A stretch of DNA of 64,000 nucleotides from Thermomonas aquatica (GCF_006337105.1 NZ_CP040871.1:248001-312000); one strand, 5' to 3'. Positions 9,731 to 18,862 are shown, numbered from the stretch's first letter. Translations and numbers: made by a program. Notes: generated by a model from the sequence alone, not told the origin.

Positions 9731-11155
9731 ATGCAACGCGACCCGCACTGGATCGATGGCAAGCCGGCGATGCCCGCCACCGGGCAATGGCTGGACGTGT
9801 TCGACCCCGCCACGCGCGAAGTCGCCTCGCAGGTCGCCGATGGCGATGCGCGCGATGTCGATGCCGCGGTCGCCGCGGCACAGGCCGCCTTCCCCGCATG
9901 GTCCGCGTTGCCGAACAGCGCACGTGCGCAGTGGATGGAGCGGTTGGCCGATGCGCTGGAAGCGCGCATCGAGGACTTCGCCCGCACCGAAGCGATCGAC
10001 GGCGGCAAGCCGCTGGCGCTGGCCCGCGACATCGAGATCCCGCGCGCGATCAGCAACCTGCGCTTCTTCGCCCATGCGGCCACCCAGTTCGCCAGCGAAT
10101 CGCACCACGGCGAAGCCGGGCTGAACTACACGCTGCGCTTGCCGCTGGGCGTGGTCGGCTGCATCAGCCCGTGGAACCTGCCGCTGTACCTGTTCACCTG
10201 GAAGATCGCGCCGGCGCTGGCGGCGGGCAATACCGTGGTCGCCAAGCCCTCCGAGGTCACGCCGCGCACGGCGACGATGTTGGCCGCATTGGCGGCGGAG
10301 ATCGGGTTTCCGGCCGGCGTGCTCAATGTGGTCAATGGCCTCGGCCCGAAGGTGGGCGAAGCCATCGTGCAACACCCTTCCACCAAGGCGATCAGTTTCA
10401 CCGGCAGCAGCGCGGTGGGCCGCCGCATCGCCGGCATCACCGGGCCGATGCTGAAGAAGACTTCGCTGGAACTTGGCGGAAAGAACGCGACGCTGGTGTT
10501 CGCCGACAGCGACTGGCGCAAGCATCTCGATACCCTCGTCCGCAGCGCGTTCCAGAACAGCGGGCAGATCTGCCTGTGCGGCTCGCGGCTGCTGATCGAA
10601 CGCGGCATTTACGACGAGTTCCGCGATGCCTTCGTCGCGCGCGTGCAGGCGCTGCGTATCGGCGCTCCGCTGGATGCCGGCACCCAGCTCGGCCCCTTGG
10701 TCTCGCAGGCGCAGTTCGACAAGGTGCTGGCCTGCATCCGGCGCGCCCGCGACGAAGGCGGCCGCGTGCTGTGCGGCGGTACCGCCATCGATCGCCCCGG
10801 CTGGTTCATCGCGCCGACGGTGATCGACGGCCTCGGTCCCGAATGCGCCACCAATCGCGAGGAAATCTTCGGCCCCGTGGTGACGTTGCAGGCCTTCGAT
10901 TCCGATCAAGACGCGCTGCAACTCGCCAATGCCGGCGAGTACGGTTTGTCGGCATCCCTCTTCACCAACGATCTCTCGCGCGCGCATCGTCTTGCCGCCG
11001 GCTTGCGCGTCGGCATGGTCTGGATCAACACCTGGTTGATGCGCGACCTGCGCACGCCGTTCGGCGGCAGCGGCGCCTCCGGCCTCGGCCGCGAGGGTGG
11101 ATTCGAAGCGATGCGTTTCTTCACCGAACCCCGCAACATAGGAATCGCACTCTGA
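9731..11155 (+). CDS. Aldehyde dehydrogenase, probably 2-aminomuconate 6-semialdehyde dehydrogenase
   Basis: The 474-residue NAD(P)-dependent aldehyde dehydrogenase has the catalytic Cys281 in NSGQICLCGSR, the general-base Glu247 in LELGGKNA, and the cofactor loop FTGSSAVGRRIA. It is the first gene of a run encoding HaaO, ACMSD and a RidA-type deaminase. Context therefore suggests oxidation of 2-aminomuconate 6-semialdehyde to 2-aminomuconate, the step between ACMSD and the deaminase (NbaE/AmnC-type role). A 2-hydroxymuconate semialdehyde dehydrogenase would look alike. Its stop overlaps the next start (TGATG). Confidence 0.9.
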   Translation: MQRDPHWIDGKPAMPATGQWLDVFDPATREVASQVADGDARDVDAAVAAAQAAFPAWSALPNSARAQWMERLADALEARIEDFARTEAIDGGKPLALARDIEIPRAISNLRFFAHAATQFASESHHGEAGLNYTLRLPLGVVGCISPWNLPLYLFTWKIAPALAAGNTVVAKPSEVTPRTATMLAALAAEIGFPAGVLNVVNGLGPKVGEAIVQHPSTKAISFTGSSAVGRRIAGITGPMLKKTSLELGGKNATLVFADSDWRKHLDTLVRSAFQNSGQICLCGSRLLIERGIYDEFRDAFVARVQALRIGAPLDAGTQLGPLVSQAQFDKVLACIRRARDEGGRVLCGGTAIDRPGWFIAPTVIDGLGPECATNREEIFGPVVTLQAFDSDQDALQLANAGEYGLSASLFTNDLSRAHRLAAGLRVGMVWINTWLMRDLRTPFGGSGASGLGREGGFEAMRFFTEPRNIGIAL

Positions 11156-11817
11156 TGCCCACCCTGGAGACGCTGCTACGCAACAACCGCGACTGGGCCG
11201 AACGCGTCTCGCGCGAGGACCCGGGCTTCTTCGAACGGCTGTCGAAGCAGCAGGCGCCGAAATACCTGTGGATCGGCTGCTCGGATTCGCGGGTGCCGGC
11301 GAACCAGGTGGTGGACCTCGCGCCGGGCGAAGTCTTCGTCCATCGCAACATCGCCAATGTCGTGGTGCACACCGATCTCAATTGCCTGTCGGTGATCCAG
11401 TTCGCCGTCGACGTGCTCAAGGTGGAGCACATCCTCGTGGTCGGCCACTACGGCTGCGGCGGCGTGCATGCGGCGCTGCACGGCAGCCGCGTCGGCCTTG
11501 CCGACAACTGGATCCGGCATGTCGGCGACGTGGCCGCCAAGCACCAGGCGGTGCTCGACGCCATGGGCGATCCGGAACTGCAGCACGACCGCCTGTGCGA
11601 GCTCAATGCACTGGAGCAGGTGGTGAACGTCTGCCAGACCACCATCGTGCGCGATGCCTGGATGCGCGGACAGAAGCTGGTGGTGCATGGCTGGGTCTAT
11701 ACCCTTCGCGATGGCCGGGTGCACGACCTCGCGCTGAACGTCGCCGCGCCGGAACAACTCGAACCGCAATATGCGGCGGCACTCGAGGCCATCCGCAGCG
11801 ACCGCGAGGACCGCTGA
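11155..11817 (+). CDS. Beta-class carbonic anhydrase
   Basis: The 220-residue protein has the complete beta-class zinc site: Cys42 with the Asp44-Arg46 dyad in GCSDSRVP, and His98 and Cys101 in GHYGCGG. It interconverts CO2 and bicarbonate in the cytoplasm. The length and the C-terminal WVYTLRDGRVHDL resemble E. coli Can. It is embedded in the 3-hydroxyanthranilate operon, overlapping the aldehyde dehydrogenase gene and the RidA gene by one base each. The decarboxylase two genes downstream (ACMSD) releases CO2, so a link is possible, but a housekeeping role is equally likely. Confidence 0.94.
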   Translation: MPTLETLLRNNRDWAERVSREDPGFFERLSKQQAPKYLWIGCSDSRVPANQVVDLAPGEVFVHRNIANVVVHTDLNCLSVIQFAVDVLKVEHILVVGHYGCGGVHAALHGSRVGLADNWIRHVGDVAAKHQAVLDAMGDPELQHDRLCELNALEQVVNVCQTTIVRDAWMRGQKLVVHGWVYTLRDGRVHDLALNVAAPEQLEPQYAAALEAIRSDREDR

Positions 11818-12242
11818 TGTCCGACGCCATCCATGCCGGCAACGCGCCGAAAGCCGTCGGCAGCTACCCGCACGCGCGCCGCGTCGGCAACACGCTGTAC
11901 CTGTCCGGCATCGGTCCGCGCGATCCGCAGACGAATGCGATTGCCGGCAACGAATACTTCGCCGACGGCCGCGTGCGCAAGTACGACATCGAAGCGCAGG
12001 CGCGCGCGGTGTTCGCCAACGTGCGCGCGGTGCTCGACGCCAGCGGCGCACGCTGGGACGACCTGGTCGACGTGACCGTCTACCTCACCGACATGGCCCG
12101 CGACTTCAAGGCCTACAACGCGGTGTGGGCCGAGCATTTCCCCGATGCCGCCGCCGCGCCCTGCCGCACCACGCTGGGCATCACCGCCCTGCCCACGCCG
12201 ATTGCGATCGAACTGAAGTGCGTCGCGCAGCTGAAGGAGTAA
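11817..12242 (+). CDS. RidA-family deaminase, probable 2-aminomuconate deaminase
   Basis: The 141-residue protein is a member of the RidA/YjgF fold: [25 protein letters not shown] at the start and [24 protein letters not shown] at the end, with the conserved arginine that binds carboxylates. It is longer than housekeeping RidA (~128) and sits between the semialdehyde dehydrogenase and HaaO genes. RidA-type proteins with this context (NbaF/AmnD) hydrolyse 2-aminomuconate to 4-oxalocrotonate plus ammonia. That assignment rests on context. The start overlaps the carbonic anhydrase stop by one base. Confidence 0.88.
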   Translation: MSDAIHAGNAPKAVGSYPHARRVGNTLYLSGIGPRDPQTNAIAGNEYFADGRVRKYDIEAQARAVFANVRAVLDASGARWDDLVDVTVYLTDMARDFKAYNAVWAEHFPDAAAAPCRTTLGITALPTPIAIELKCVAQLKE

Positions 12243-12246
12243 GCCC

Positions 12247-12795
12247 ATGCCCCTGCCCGGACCGATCAACCTGCAGGCCTGGATCGACGAACACCGCCAC
12301 CTGCTGAAGCCGCCGGTCGGCAACAAGTGCATCGTGGACGACCAGTACATCGTGATGATCGTAGGCGGGCCGAACGCACGCACGGACTACCACTGCGAGG
12401 ACGGCCCGGAGTGGTTCTACCAACTGGAAGGCGAGATGGTCCTGCGCATCCAGGAGGACGGTGCGGCCCGCGACATCCCGATCCGCGCCGGCGACATGTT
12501 CTACCTGCCGCCGCGCGTACCGCATTCGCCGCAGCGGATGCCGGGCAGCGTCGGCCTGGTGATCGAGCGCAAGCGCCTGGCCCACGAGGACGACGCGCTG
12601 ATGTGGTTCTGCGTGAGCTGCAACCACAAGCTGTACGAGGAATCCTTCCACCTGGTCGACATCGAGCAGGACTTCTTCCGCGTGTTCGAGCGGTTCTACC
12701 GCGACGATGCGCTGCGCACCTGCACGCAATGCGGCACGCTGAACCCGCGGCCGCAGCGCTACGAGATGCAGGGCACGCAGGCGGACATCACCTGA
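12247..12795 (+). CDS. haaO: 3-hydroxyanthranilate 3,4-dioxygenase
   Basis: This cupin dioxygenase opens the ring of 3-hydroxyanthranilate to 2-amino-3-carboxymuconate semialdehyde, using Fe(II) and O2. The 182-residue product has the iron ligands His49, Glu55 and His93 ([12 protein letters not shown] and PPRVPHSPQ). It also has the extra C-terminal rubredoxin-like metal site of the bacterial enzymes: Cys122, Cys125 (CVSCN), Cys159 and Cys162 (CTQCG). The bacterial length (~174-186) fits. It is followed with a one-base overlap by the ACMSD gene, the next step of the pathway. Confidence 0.96.
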   Translation: MPLPGPINLQAWIDEHRHLLKPPVGNKCIVDDQYIVMIVGGPNARTDYHCEDGPEWFYQLEGEMVLRIQEDGAARDIPIRAGDMFYLPPRVPHSPQRMPGSVGLVIERKRLAHEDDALMWFCVSCNHKLYEESFHLVDIEQDFFRVFERFYRDDALRTCTQCGTLNPRPQRYEMQGTQADIT

Positions 12796-13820
12796 TGTTG
12801 AAGATCGATACCCACGCCCATTACCTGCCGCGCGACTGGCCCGACCTCGCCGCGAAATACGGCGATTCCCGCTTCCCGGTGATCCACCACGGCGACGATG
12901 GCCGCCACCGCATCTACAAGGACGGCAAGTTCTTCCGCGAGATCTGGCCGAAGACCTGGGACCCGCAGATCCGCATCGACGACTACGCCGGCTTCGGCGT
13001 GCAGGTGCAGGTGCTCTCCACGGTGCCGGTGATGTTCAGCGAATGGGCCAAGCCGCACCACGCGCTGGAACTGCATCGCGCGCTCAACGACCACATGGCA
13101 CGGACCTGCCGCGACTACCCGCGCCACTACGCCGGCATCGGCACGGTGCCCCTGCAGAGCCCGCAGCTCGCCATTCGCGAACTCGAGCGCTGCATGGACG
13201 AACTCGGCCTGCAGGGCGTGCAGATCGGTTCGCACATCAACGGCCCGAACGACGCACACTGGAACCTGGACGCGCCGGAACTGTTCGAGTTCTTCCAGGC
13301 CGCCAGCGACCTCGGCGCTGCGATCCTGGTGCATCCGTGGGACATGATGGGCACCGACACCATGCCCAAGTACTGGCTGCCGTGGCTGGTGGGCATGCCG
13401 GCGGAACAGTCGCGCGCGGCCTGCTGCCTGGTGTTCGGCGGCGTGCTGGAGCGGTTGCCGAAATTGCGCGTGTGCATGGCGCATGGCGGCGGCAGCTTCC
13501 CGTACACCATCGGCCGCATCGAGCACGGCTTCAACATGCGGCCCGACCTGGTCGCCACCGACAATTTCCGCAACCCGCGCGAATACCTGAAGCGGCTGTA
13601 TTTCGATTCCTGGGTCGCCGACGACGCGGCGCTGCGCTACCTGCTCGAGGCCTGCGGCAGCGAGCGGGTGATGCTCGGCACCGACTATCCCTTCCCGCTC
13701 GGCGAACAGGTGCCGGGCGAAGGCATCGAACGCCTCGCGCTGGACGAGGCGCAACGCGCCCGCATCTACCACGGCACCGCGCTGGAATGGCTCGGCCTGC
13801 CCGCATCGAGGTTCGCATGA
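12795..13820 (+). CDS. 2-amino-3-carboxymuconate 6-semialdehyde decarboxylase (ACMSD)
   Basis: The 341-residue amidohydrolase-superfamily protein has the metal-binding HAH motif near the N-terminus (IDTHAHYLPRDWPDL), a metal-ligand histidine in ILVHPWDMMG and the conserved aspartate in MLGTDYPFPLGE. These match ACMSD, which decarboxylates the unstable HaaO product and diverts it from quinolinate/NAD formation to 2-aminomuconate semialdehyde. The segment HGGGSFPYTIGRIEHGF is typical of the family. It overlaps the HaaO gene by one base and the kynureninase gene by 4 bp (ATGA). Confidence 0.95.
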   Translation: MLKIDTHAHYLPRDWPDLAAKYGDSRFPVIHHGDDGRHRIYKDGKFFREIWPKTWDPQIRIDDYAGFGVQVQVLSTVPVMFSEWAKPHHALELHRALNDHMARTCRDYPRHYAGIGTVPLQSPQLAIRELERCMDELGLQGVQIGSHINGPNDAHWNLDAPELFEFFQAASDLGAAILVHPWDMMGTDTMPKYWLPWLVGMPAEQSRAACCLVFGGVLERLPKLRVCMAHGGGSFPYTIGRIEHGFNMRPDLVATDNFRNPREYLKRLYFDSWVADDAALRYLLEACGSERVMLGTDYPFPLGEQVPGEGIERLALDEAQRARIYHGTALEWLGLPASRFA

Positions 13821-15091
13821 CCGAACTCTTCACCGACGCCTACGCGCAATCGCGCGATGCCGCCGATCCGTTGCGCGCCTTCCGCGACGAATTCTTCATC
13901 CCGCAGCACGGCGGCAAGCCGCAGGCCTACTTCGTCGGCAACTCGCTGGGCCTGCAGCCGAAGGGCGCGCGCGCGCATGTCGAGGAAGTGCTGGACAAGT
14001 GGGCGACCGAAGCGGTGGAAGGCCACTTCACCGGCAGTGCGCAATGGATGCCCTACCACGAGCTGGTGCGCGACCCGCTGGCGCGCGTGGTCGGCGCGCA
14101 GCCGTCCGAAGTGGTGGCGATGAATTCGCTGACCGCCAACCTGCACCTGATGCTGGTCAGCTTCTACCAGCCGACCATCGAGCGCACCGCGATCCTGGTC
14201 GAGGCCGGCAGCTTCCCGTCGGATCGCTACGCGGTGGAATCACAACTGAAATACCGTGGCCTGCCGCCGCAGCACACCCTGATCGAAGTCGAACCGGATC
14301 AACCCGACGGCACGTTCTCGATGCAGGCGATCGAACGCGCGATCAACGAGAACGCCAAGCGATTGGCATTGATCCTGTGGCCCGGCGTGCAATACCGCAC
14401 CGGCCAGGCCTTCGACCTGAAGGAAATCGCGCGGCTTGGCCATGCGGCGGGCGCCATCGTCGGTTTCGACCTCGCCCATGCGGTCGGCAACCTGCCGCTG
14501 CAGCTGCACGACAGCGGCGCCGATTTCGCCGTGTGGTGCCACTACAAATACATGAACTCAGGCCCCGGTGCGGTGGCAGGCTGCTTCGTGCACGAGCGCC
14601 ATGCGCGCACCCAGCGCCCGCGCTTCGCCGGCTGGTGGGGCAACAACCAGGACGTGCGCTTCAAGATGGGGCCGCAGTTCGATCCCACGCCCGGCGCCGA
14701 TGGCTGGCAGCTGAGCAATCCGCCGATCCTCGGGCTTGCGCCGCTGCGCGCCTCGCTCGATCAATACGACCGCGCGACGATGCCGGCGCTGCGCGCCAAG
14801 TCCGAGTCGCTGACCGGTTACCTCGAACAATTGATCGATGCCGACCTGCGCGACGTGCTGCAGGTCGTGACCCCGCGCGATGTTGCGCAGCGCGGCTGCC
14901 AACTCTCCATCCGCGTGATCGGCGGGCGCGAGCGCGGGCGCGAATTGTTCGAGTTCCTCGCCTCGCGTGGTGTGCTCGGCGACTGGCGCGAACCCGACGT
15001 GATCCGCATCTCGCCGGTGCCGCTCTACAACACCCATGCCGACGTGCTGCGCTTCGCCAACACCGTGCGGGAGTGGCGCGATGCAAGCTGA
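13817..15091 (+). CDS. kynU: Kynureninase
   Basis: The 424-residue PLP enzyme cleaves kynurenine or 3-hydroxykynurenine to anthranilate or 3-hydroxyanthranilate plus alanine. Family features are YFVGNSLGLQPK near residue 40, HFTGSAQWMPYHE, the PLP-binding Lys244 in WCHYKYMNSGPG, and RFAGWWGNNQDVRFKM. It overlaps the ACMSD gene by 4 bp and the KMO gene by 11 bp. With a monooxygenase directly after it, 3-hydroxykynurenine is the likely substrate in vivo. Tryptophan dioxygenase and formamidase genes, needed upstream in the pathway, are not in this window. Confidence 0.97.
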   Translation: MTELFTDAYAQSRDAADPLRAFRDEFFIPQHGGKPQAYFVGNSLGLQPKGARAHVEEVLDKWATEAVEGHFTGSAQWMPYHELVRDPLARVVGAQPSEVVAMNSLTANLHLMLVSFYQPTIERTAILVEAGSFPSDRYAVESQLKYRGLPPQHTLIEVEPDQPDGTFSMQAIERAINENAKRLALILWPGVQYRTGQAFDLKEIARLGHAAGAIVGFDLAHAVGNLPLQLHDSGADFAVWCHYKYMNSGPGAVAGCFVHERHARTQRPRFAGWWGNNQDVRFKMGPQFDPTPGADGWQLSNPPILGLAPLRASLDQYDRATMPALRAKSESLTGYLEQLIDADLRDVLQVVTPRDVAQRGCQLSIRVIGGRERGRELFEFLASRGVLGDWREPDVIRISPVPLYNTHADVLRFANTVREWRDAS

Positions 15092-16445
15092 TGCGCGCGA
15101 GCTGACCATCATCGGCGGCGGCCTAGCCGGCGCCCTACTCGCCACCCTGCTCGCCCAGCGCGGTTGGGCGGTCGACGTGTACGAACGCCGCGGCGATCCG
15201 CGCGTGCACGGCTATGCCGGCGGCCGTTCGATCAACCTCGCGCTGGCCGAACGCGGCCTGCATGCCCTGCGCCAGGCCGGCGCCGACGGCGAGGTGATGA
15301 AGCAGGCGGTGATGATGCGCGGCCGCTACGTGCATCCGTTGCACGGCGAGCCCGGCCTGCAGCGCTACGGCCGCGACGATTCCGAGGTGATCTGGTCGAT
15401 CAGCCGCGGCGAGCTCAATATCGTCCTGCTCGACATCGCCGAATCGCATGGCGCGCGCCTGCATTTCGACCACGGCCTGGAGCGCGTCGATTTCGATGCG
15501 GGGCTGGCCGCGTTCCGCCACCACGAGATCGAGGTGGTGCGTCCTTTCCGCGCACTGGTCGGTGCGGATGGCGCGGGTTCGACCCTGCGCGGGCAGATCG
15601 GCAAGGTGCTGCCGCTCAACGAGCGCACCGACTGGCTGGACCACGGCTACAAGGAGCTGGAGATCCCGCCGGCCGCCAACGGCGATTTCCGCATCGAGCC
15701 GAACGCGCTGCACATCTGGCCGCGTGGCCATTACATGTGCATCGCCCTGCCCAACGACGAGCGCACCTTCACCGTCACCCTGTTCATGCCGCACAAGGGC
15801 GATTACCCGTGCTTCGAGCAGGTGCAGGACGCCGACGACGCGCAGGCGCTGTTCGAACGCGATTTCCCGGACACGTTGCCGTTGATCCCCGCCTTGCGCC
15901 ACGACTACGAGGCGAACCCGGTCGGCACGCTCGGCACGCTGTACCTCGACCGCTGGCATCTTGATGGCCGCGCGGTGCTGGTCGGCGATGCGGCCCACGC
16001 GATGGTGCCGTTCCACGGCCAGGGCATGAACTGTGCGTTCGAGGACTGCGTGGCGCTGGCCGACCACCTCGCCGCGAACGCGTCGCTCGCCGATGCCTTC
16101 GCCGCGTTCGAAGCCCAGCGCAAGCCGGACGCGGAAGCGATCCAGCAGATGGCGCTGGAGAACTACATCGAGATGCGCGACAAGGTCAACGATGCCGCTT
16201 TCCTGTTGCAGCGCGCACTGGAACTGGCGCTGCAGGAACGCCATCCGGGCCGTTTCGTGCCGCATTACGCGATGGTCAGCTTCATGCGCATCCCGTATTC
16301 GGTCGCCTTGCATCGCAGCGAGATCCAGCGCGAGATCCTGGTCGATGCCACGCGCGGGCTCGCATCGCTGGAGGCCGTCGATTGGGCCGCGGTCGATGCC
16401 GCCGTGCTGGCGAAACTCGCCCCGCTGGCAGACGCGCCGGCGTGA
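15081..16445 (+). CDS. kmo: Kynurenine 3-monooxygenase
   Basis: This 454-residue FAD-dependent aromatic hydroxylase converts kynurenine to 3-hydroxykynurenine with NADPH and O2. It has the N-terminal Rossmann motif (TIIGGGLAGALLATLLAQRG), a family segment GYAGGRSINLALAERG, and the FAD-binding VLVGDAAHAMVPFHGQGMN. The ATG at 15081 lies inside the end of kynU (11-bp overlap), and an in-frame upstream start would cut deeper into kynU, so I favour this one. It is the last pathway gene; its stop overlaps the GTG start of sbcB. Confidence 0.95.
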   Translation: MQADARELTIIGGGLAGALLATLLAQRGWAVDVYERRGDPRVHGYAGGRSINLALAERGLHALRQAGADGEVMKQAVMMRGRYVHPLHGEPGLQRYGRDDSEVIWSISRGELNIVLLDIAESHGARLHFDHGLERVDFDAGLAAFRHHEIEVVRPFRALVGADGAGSTLRGQIGKVLPLNERTDWLDHGYKELEIPPAANGDFRIEPNALHIWPRGHYMCIALPNDERTFTVTLFMPHKGDYPCFEQVQDADDAQALFERDFPDTLPLIPALRHDYEANPVGTLGTLYLDRWHLDGRAVLVGDAAHAMVPFHGQGMNCAFEDCVALADHLAANASLADAFAAFEAQRKPDAEAIQQMALENYIEMRDKVNDAAFLLQRALELALQERHPGRFVPHYAMVSFMRIPYSVALHRSEIQREILVDATRGLASLEAVDWAAVDAAVLAKLAPLADAPA

Positions 16446-17887
16446 GCGCCAGCTTCCTGTTCTACGACCTCGAGACCTTCGGCGCCGACCCGCGCCGCAG
16501 CCGCATCGCCCAGTTCGCGGCGATCCGCACCGACGAGGCCTTGAACGAAATCGACGCGCCGATCTCGTTCTTCGTGCAGCCGGCCGACGACCTGCTGCCC
16601 TCGCCCGTCGCCACCCTGATCACCGGGATCGCCCCGCAGGACGCACTGCGCGATGGCGTCAACGAAGCCGCCGCGTTCGCCCGCATCGTCGAGGAGATGG
16701 CGCGACCGGAGACCTGCAGCGCCGGCTACAACTCGATCCGCTTCGACGACGAATTCGTCCGTTACGGCCTGTACCGCAACTTCCACGATGCCTACGAACG
16801 CGAATGGAAAGCCGGCAATTCGCGCTGGGACGTGCTGGATGCGTTGCGGCTGATGCATGCGCTGCGCCCCGAAGGCATCGCCTGGCGGCAGCGCGAGGAC
16901 GGCGGCGGCACCAGCTTCAAGCTTGAACACCTCGCCGAGGACAACGGCCTGCGCATCGGCGACGCGCACGAAGCCTTGAGCGACGTGCGCGCGACCATCG
17001 GCATCGCCCGCCTGTTCCGCCAGCACCAGCCGCGGCTGTGGGACTACGCGCTGCGCCTGCGCAACAAGCGCTATGCCGCGTCGCTGCTCGACACCACCGA
17101 CATGACCCCGCTGCTGCATGTGTCGCAGCGCTATCCCGCCTCGCGCCTGTGCGCCGCGCCGGTGATCCCGCTGGCGCGGCATCCGCAGATCGATGCGCGG
17201 GTGATCGTGCTCGACCTCGACAGCGAACCGGACGCCCTGCTCGACCTCGATGCCGACGCCATCGCCGAACGCCTGTACATCCGACAGGCCGACCTGCCGG
17301 AAGGCGAAGCGCGGGTGCCGCTGAAGGAAGTGCATACCAACAAATGCCCGGCGCTGGTCGCCTGGGAGCACCTGCGCGAGGCGGATTTCGCCTGGCTCGG
17401 CATCGATCCCGACGCCGTCCAGCGCCGCGCGGCGCGCGTCCGTGCCGCCGGCCCGGCGATTGCCGAAAAGGTGCGCCGCGTGTTCGCCCGCGAACGCCCG
17501 GCCGACAGCGTGGACGTCGATGCGGCCTTGTACGACGGCTTCATCGGCGATGGCGACAAGCGCCTGTTCGCGCAGGTGCGCGGCACGCCGCCGCACCTGC
17601 TGGCGAAGGCGCAGTACGCCTTCCGCGACGAACGCCTGCCGGAACTGCTGTTCCGCTATCGCGCGCGCAACTGGCCGGACAGCCTGTTGCCGGCCGAACG
17701 CGAACGCTGGAACGCGTATCGCCGCGAGCGGTTGGACATCGACAGCGGCCTGTCCGAATGCACCTTTGCCCGGTTGCGCGATGAGATCGCGCAGCTGCGG
17801 CCAGTCCATGCCGGCGCTGGCGACAAGCAGGTGCTGCTCGATCGCTTGCTCGCCTGGGCGGACCGCATCGACGCCGGCTTGCGCTGA
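16442..17887 (+). CDS. sbcB: Exodeoxyribonuclease I
   Basis: Exonuclease I degrades single-stranded DNA 3'-5' in recombination and mismatch repair. The protein (481 residues from a GTG start) has the DEDD motifs: FLFYDLETFGADPRRSRIAQFAAIRTD (Exo I Asp-x-Glu), GYNSIRFDDEFVRYG (Exo II), and EALSDVRATIGIARL (Exo III). The C-terminal ExoI-specific domains contain HTNKCPALVAW. E. coli SbcB has 475 residues. The GTG at 16442 overlaps the kmo stop as GTGA; an ATG 20 codons upstream would overlap kmo by 64 bp and add unconserved residues. Confidence 0.93.
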   Translation: MSASFLFYDLETFGADPRRSRIAQFAAIRTDEALNEIDAPISFFVQPADDLLPSPVATLITGIAPQDALRDGVNEAAAFARIVEEMARPETCSAGYNSIRFDDEFVRYGLYRNFHDAYEREWKAGNSRWDVLDALRLMHALRPEGIAWRQREDGGGTSFKLEHLAEDNGLRIGDAHEALSDVRATIGIARLFRQHQPRLWDYALRLRNKRYAASLLDTTDMTPLLHVSQRYPASRLCAAPVIPLARHPQIDARVIVLDLDSEPDALLDLDADAIAERLYIRQADLPEGEARVPLKEVHTNKCPALVAWEHLREADFAWLGIDPDAVQRRAARVRAAGPAIAEKVRRVFARERPADSVDVDAALYDGFIGDGDKRLFAQVRGTPPHLLAKAQYAFRDERLPELLFRYRARNWPDSLLPAERERWNAYRRERLDIDSGLSECTFARLRDEIAQLRPVHAGAGDKQVLLDRLLAWADRIDAGLR

Positions 17888-18239
17888 GCCGGCAATACCG
17901 CCGGCCGCAGGCGTAGGCGCGAGATGGCTACGCAAGATCCCGTGCGCGGCCTCGCCGTCGACGCGGGAAACGAGGCCGCCACGCTGCGCCCGCCTGCGCA
18001 ACACTGGTTGCGGCATGGATGGATCCCGGCCAGTGCGGCCGGTCCTGGCGGCATTTTTCCGGCGGCGATGACGCAGCGCATGGAATGCGGCAAGCGGAAC
18101 GCAACGGCCGGCGCCGGCGCCACGGGCATCGCCTGCGCGCCGCGCGGTCCCGAGCGACGGCGCCAAGGCGACGACGACCGGGCTTGCCCGGCCGCCGTGG
18201 TTTGCGCAGGATGCACGCACCCCCGTTGCAGGTGTCCGG
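17888..18239. other. Gene-free interval with short hairpins; candidate dispersed repeat
   Basis: No reading frame here has convincing start, length and codon usage. Short self-complementary stretches are present: GCCGGC just after the sbcB stop, repeated 6 bp later; CCGGCC-AGTGC-GGCCGG near 18030; and the palindrome CCGGGCTTGCCCGG near 18180. A translated segment around 18020 (HGWIPASAAGPGG) resembles the phrase produced by common intergenic repeats of proteobacteria. It may also hold the promoter of the DUF2939 gene. Confidence 0.4.
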
Positions 18240-18779
18240 ATGAACAGGAAAGCGAAATGGCTGCTGGCCAGCCTGGCGGTCGTGCTGCTGGCGCTGCTGG
18301 CCTTCGTCGCCGCCGGCCCGTGGCTGGCGATCAACGGCATCCGCAACGTGATCGCCGCCGGCGCATATGGCGAACTGTGGCGCTTCGTCGATTTCGCAAG
18401 GTTGCGGGAAAGCATCGCGCCGCAGGTCCAGGCGCGGATCGCGGAGGGCATCGTCGACCGCGTCGGGCACGGGCAGACCGCGGAAGCGATCGGCGGCGTC
18501 ACCGCCCTGATTTCGGAACCTGCGATCGATGCGATGGTGTCCCCGGTCGGCGTCGCCACCCTGCTGCACGGGAGCGCGCTGGCCCGCCGGATCGCGGGCG
18601 AGAAGGACGCCGACGGCAAGGTGCGTGCGGCCGATCCGCTGAAGGATGCGAAGACCGGCTACGAGTCGCTGTCCTTGTTCACCGCGACCGTGCAGAACGA
18701 CGAAGGCAAGCCCGTCGTGTTCGAATTCAGCCGCAGCGGGATGACCTGGAAGCTGACCGGCATCCGGCTTCCCGACTAG
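18240..18779 (+). CDS. DUF2939 family membrane-anchored protein
   Basis: The 179-residue protein has an uncleaved-looking N-terminal transmembrane helix (WLLASLAVVLLALLAFVAAGPWLAINGIRN). This is followed by a soluble domain with AAGAYGELWRFVDFARLRESIAPQVQARI and a C-terminal SLSLFTATVQNDEGKPVVFEFSRSGMTWKLTGIRLPD. The pattern of an N-terminal anchor and an end describing a W-K-L-x-x-I-R strand is that of DUF2939. The function is unknown. Upstream is a 350-bp gene-free stretch, and the 5'-nucleotidase gene converges from the other side. Confidence 0.8.
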   Translation: MNRKAKWLLASLAVVLLALLAFVAAGPWLAINGIRNVIAAGAYGELWRFVDFARLRESIAPQVQARIAEGIVDRVGHGQTAEAIGGVTALISEPAIDAMVSPVGVATLLHGSALARRIAGEKDADGKVRAADPLKDAKTGYESLSLFTATVQNDEGKPVVFEFSRSGMTWKLTGIRLPD

Positions 18780-18780
18780 C

Positions 18781-18799
18781 GCGGCGCTTGCCGCGCCGC
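18781..18799 (+). terminator. GC-rich hairpin after DUF2939 gene
   Basis: A 7-bp stem (GCGGCGC / GCGCCGC) with a 5-nt loop begins directly after the stop codon. No T-run follows, so it is only a possible terminator. It lies between two convergent genes. Confidence 0.35.
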
Positions 18800-18862
18800 G
18801 GGTGCAAGGCCGGCAGGCGGCGAGCGCATCCGCCGCGGACAACCCGCCGCGCAGGCTGCGGC

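Noticed and set aside
16265..18619. A 784-residue minus-strand frame opposite kmo and sbcB
   Set aside because: It is antisense to recognisable KMO and exonuclease I genes and shows no domain.
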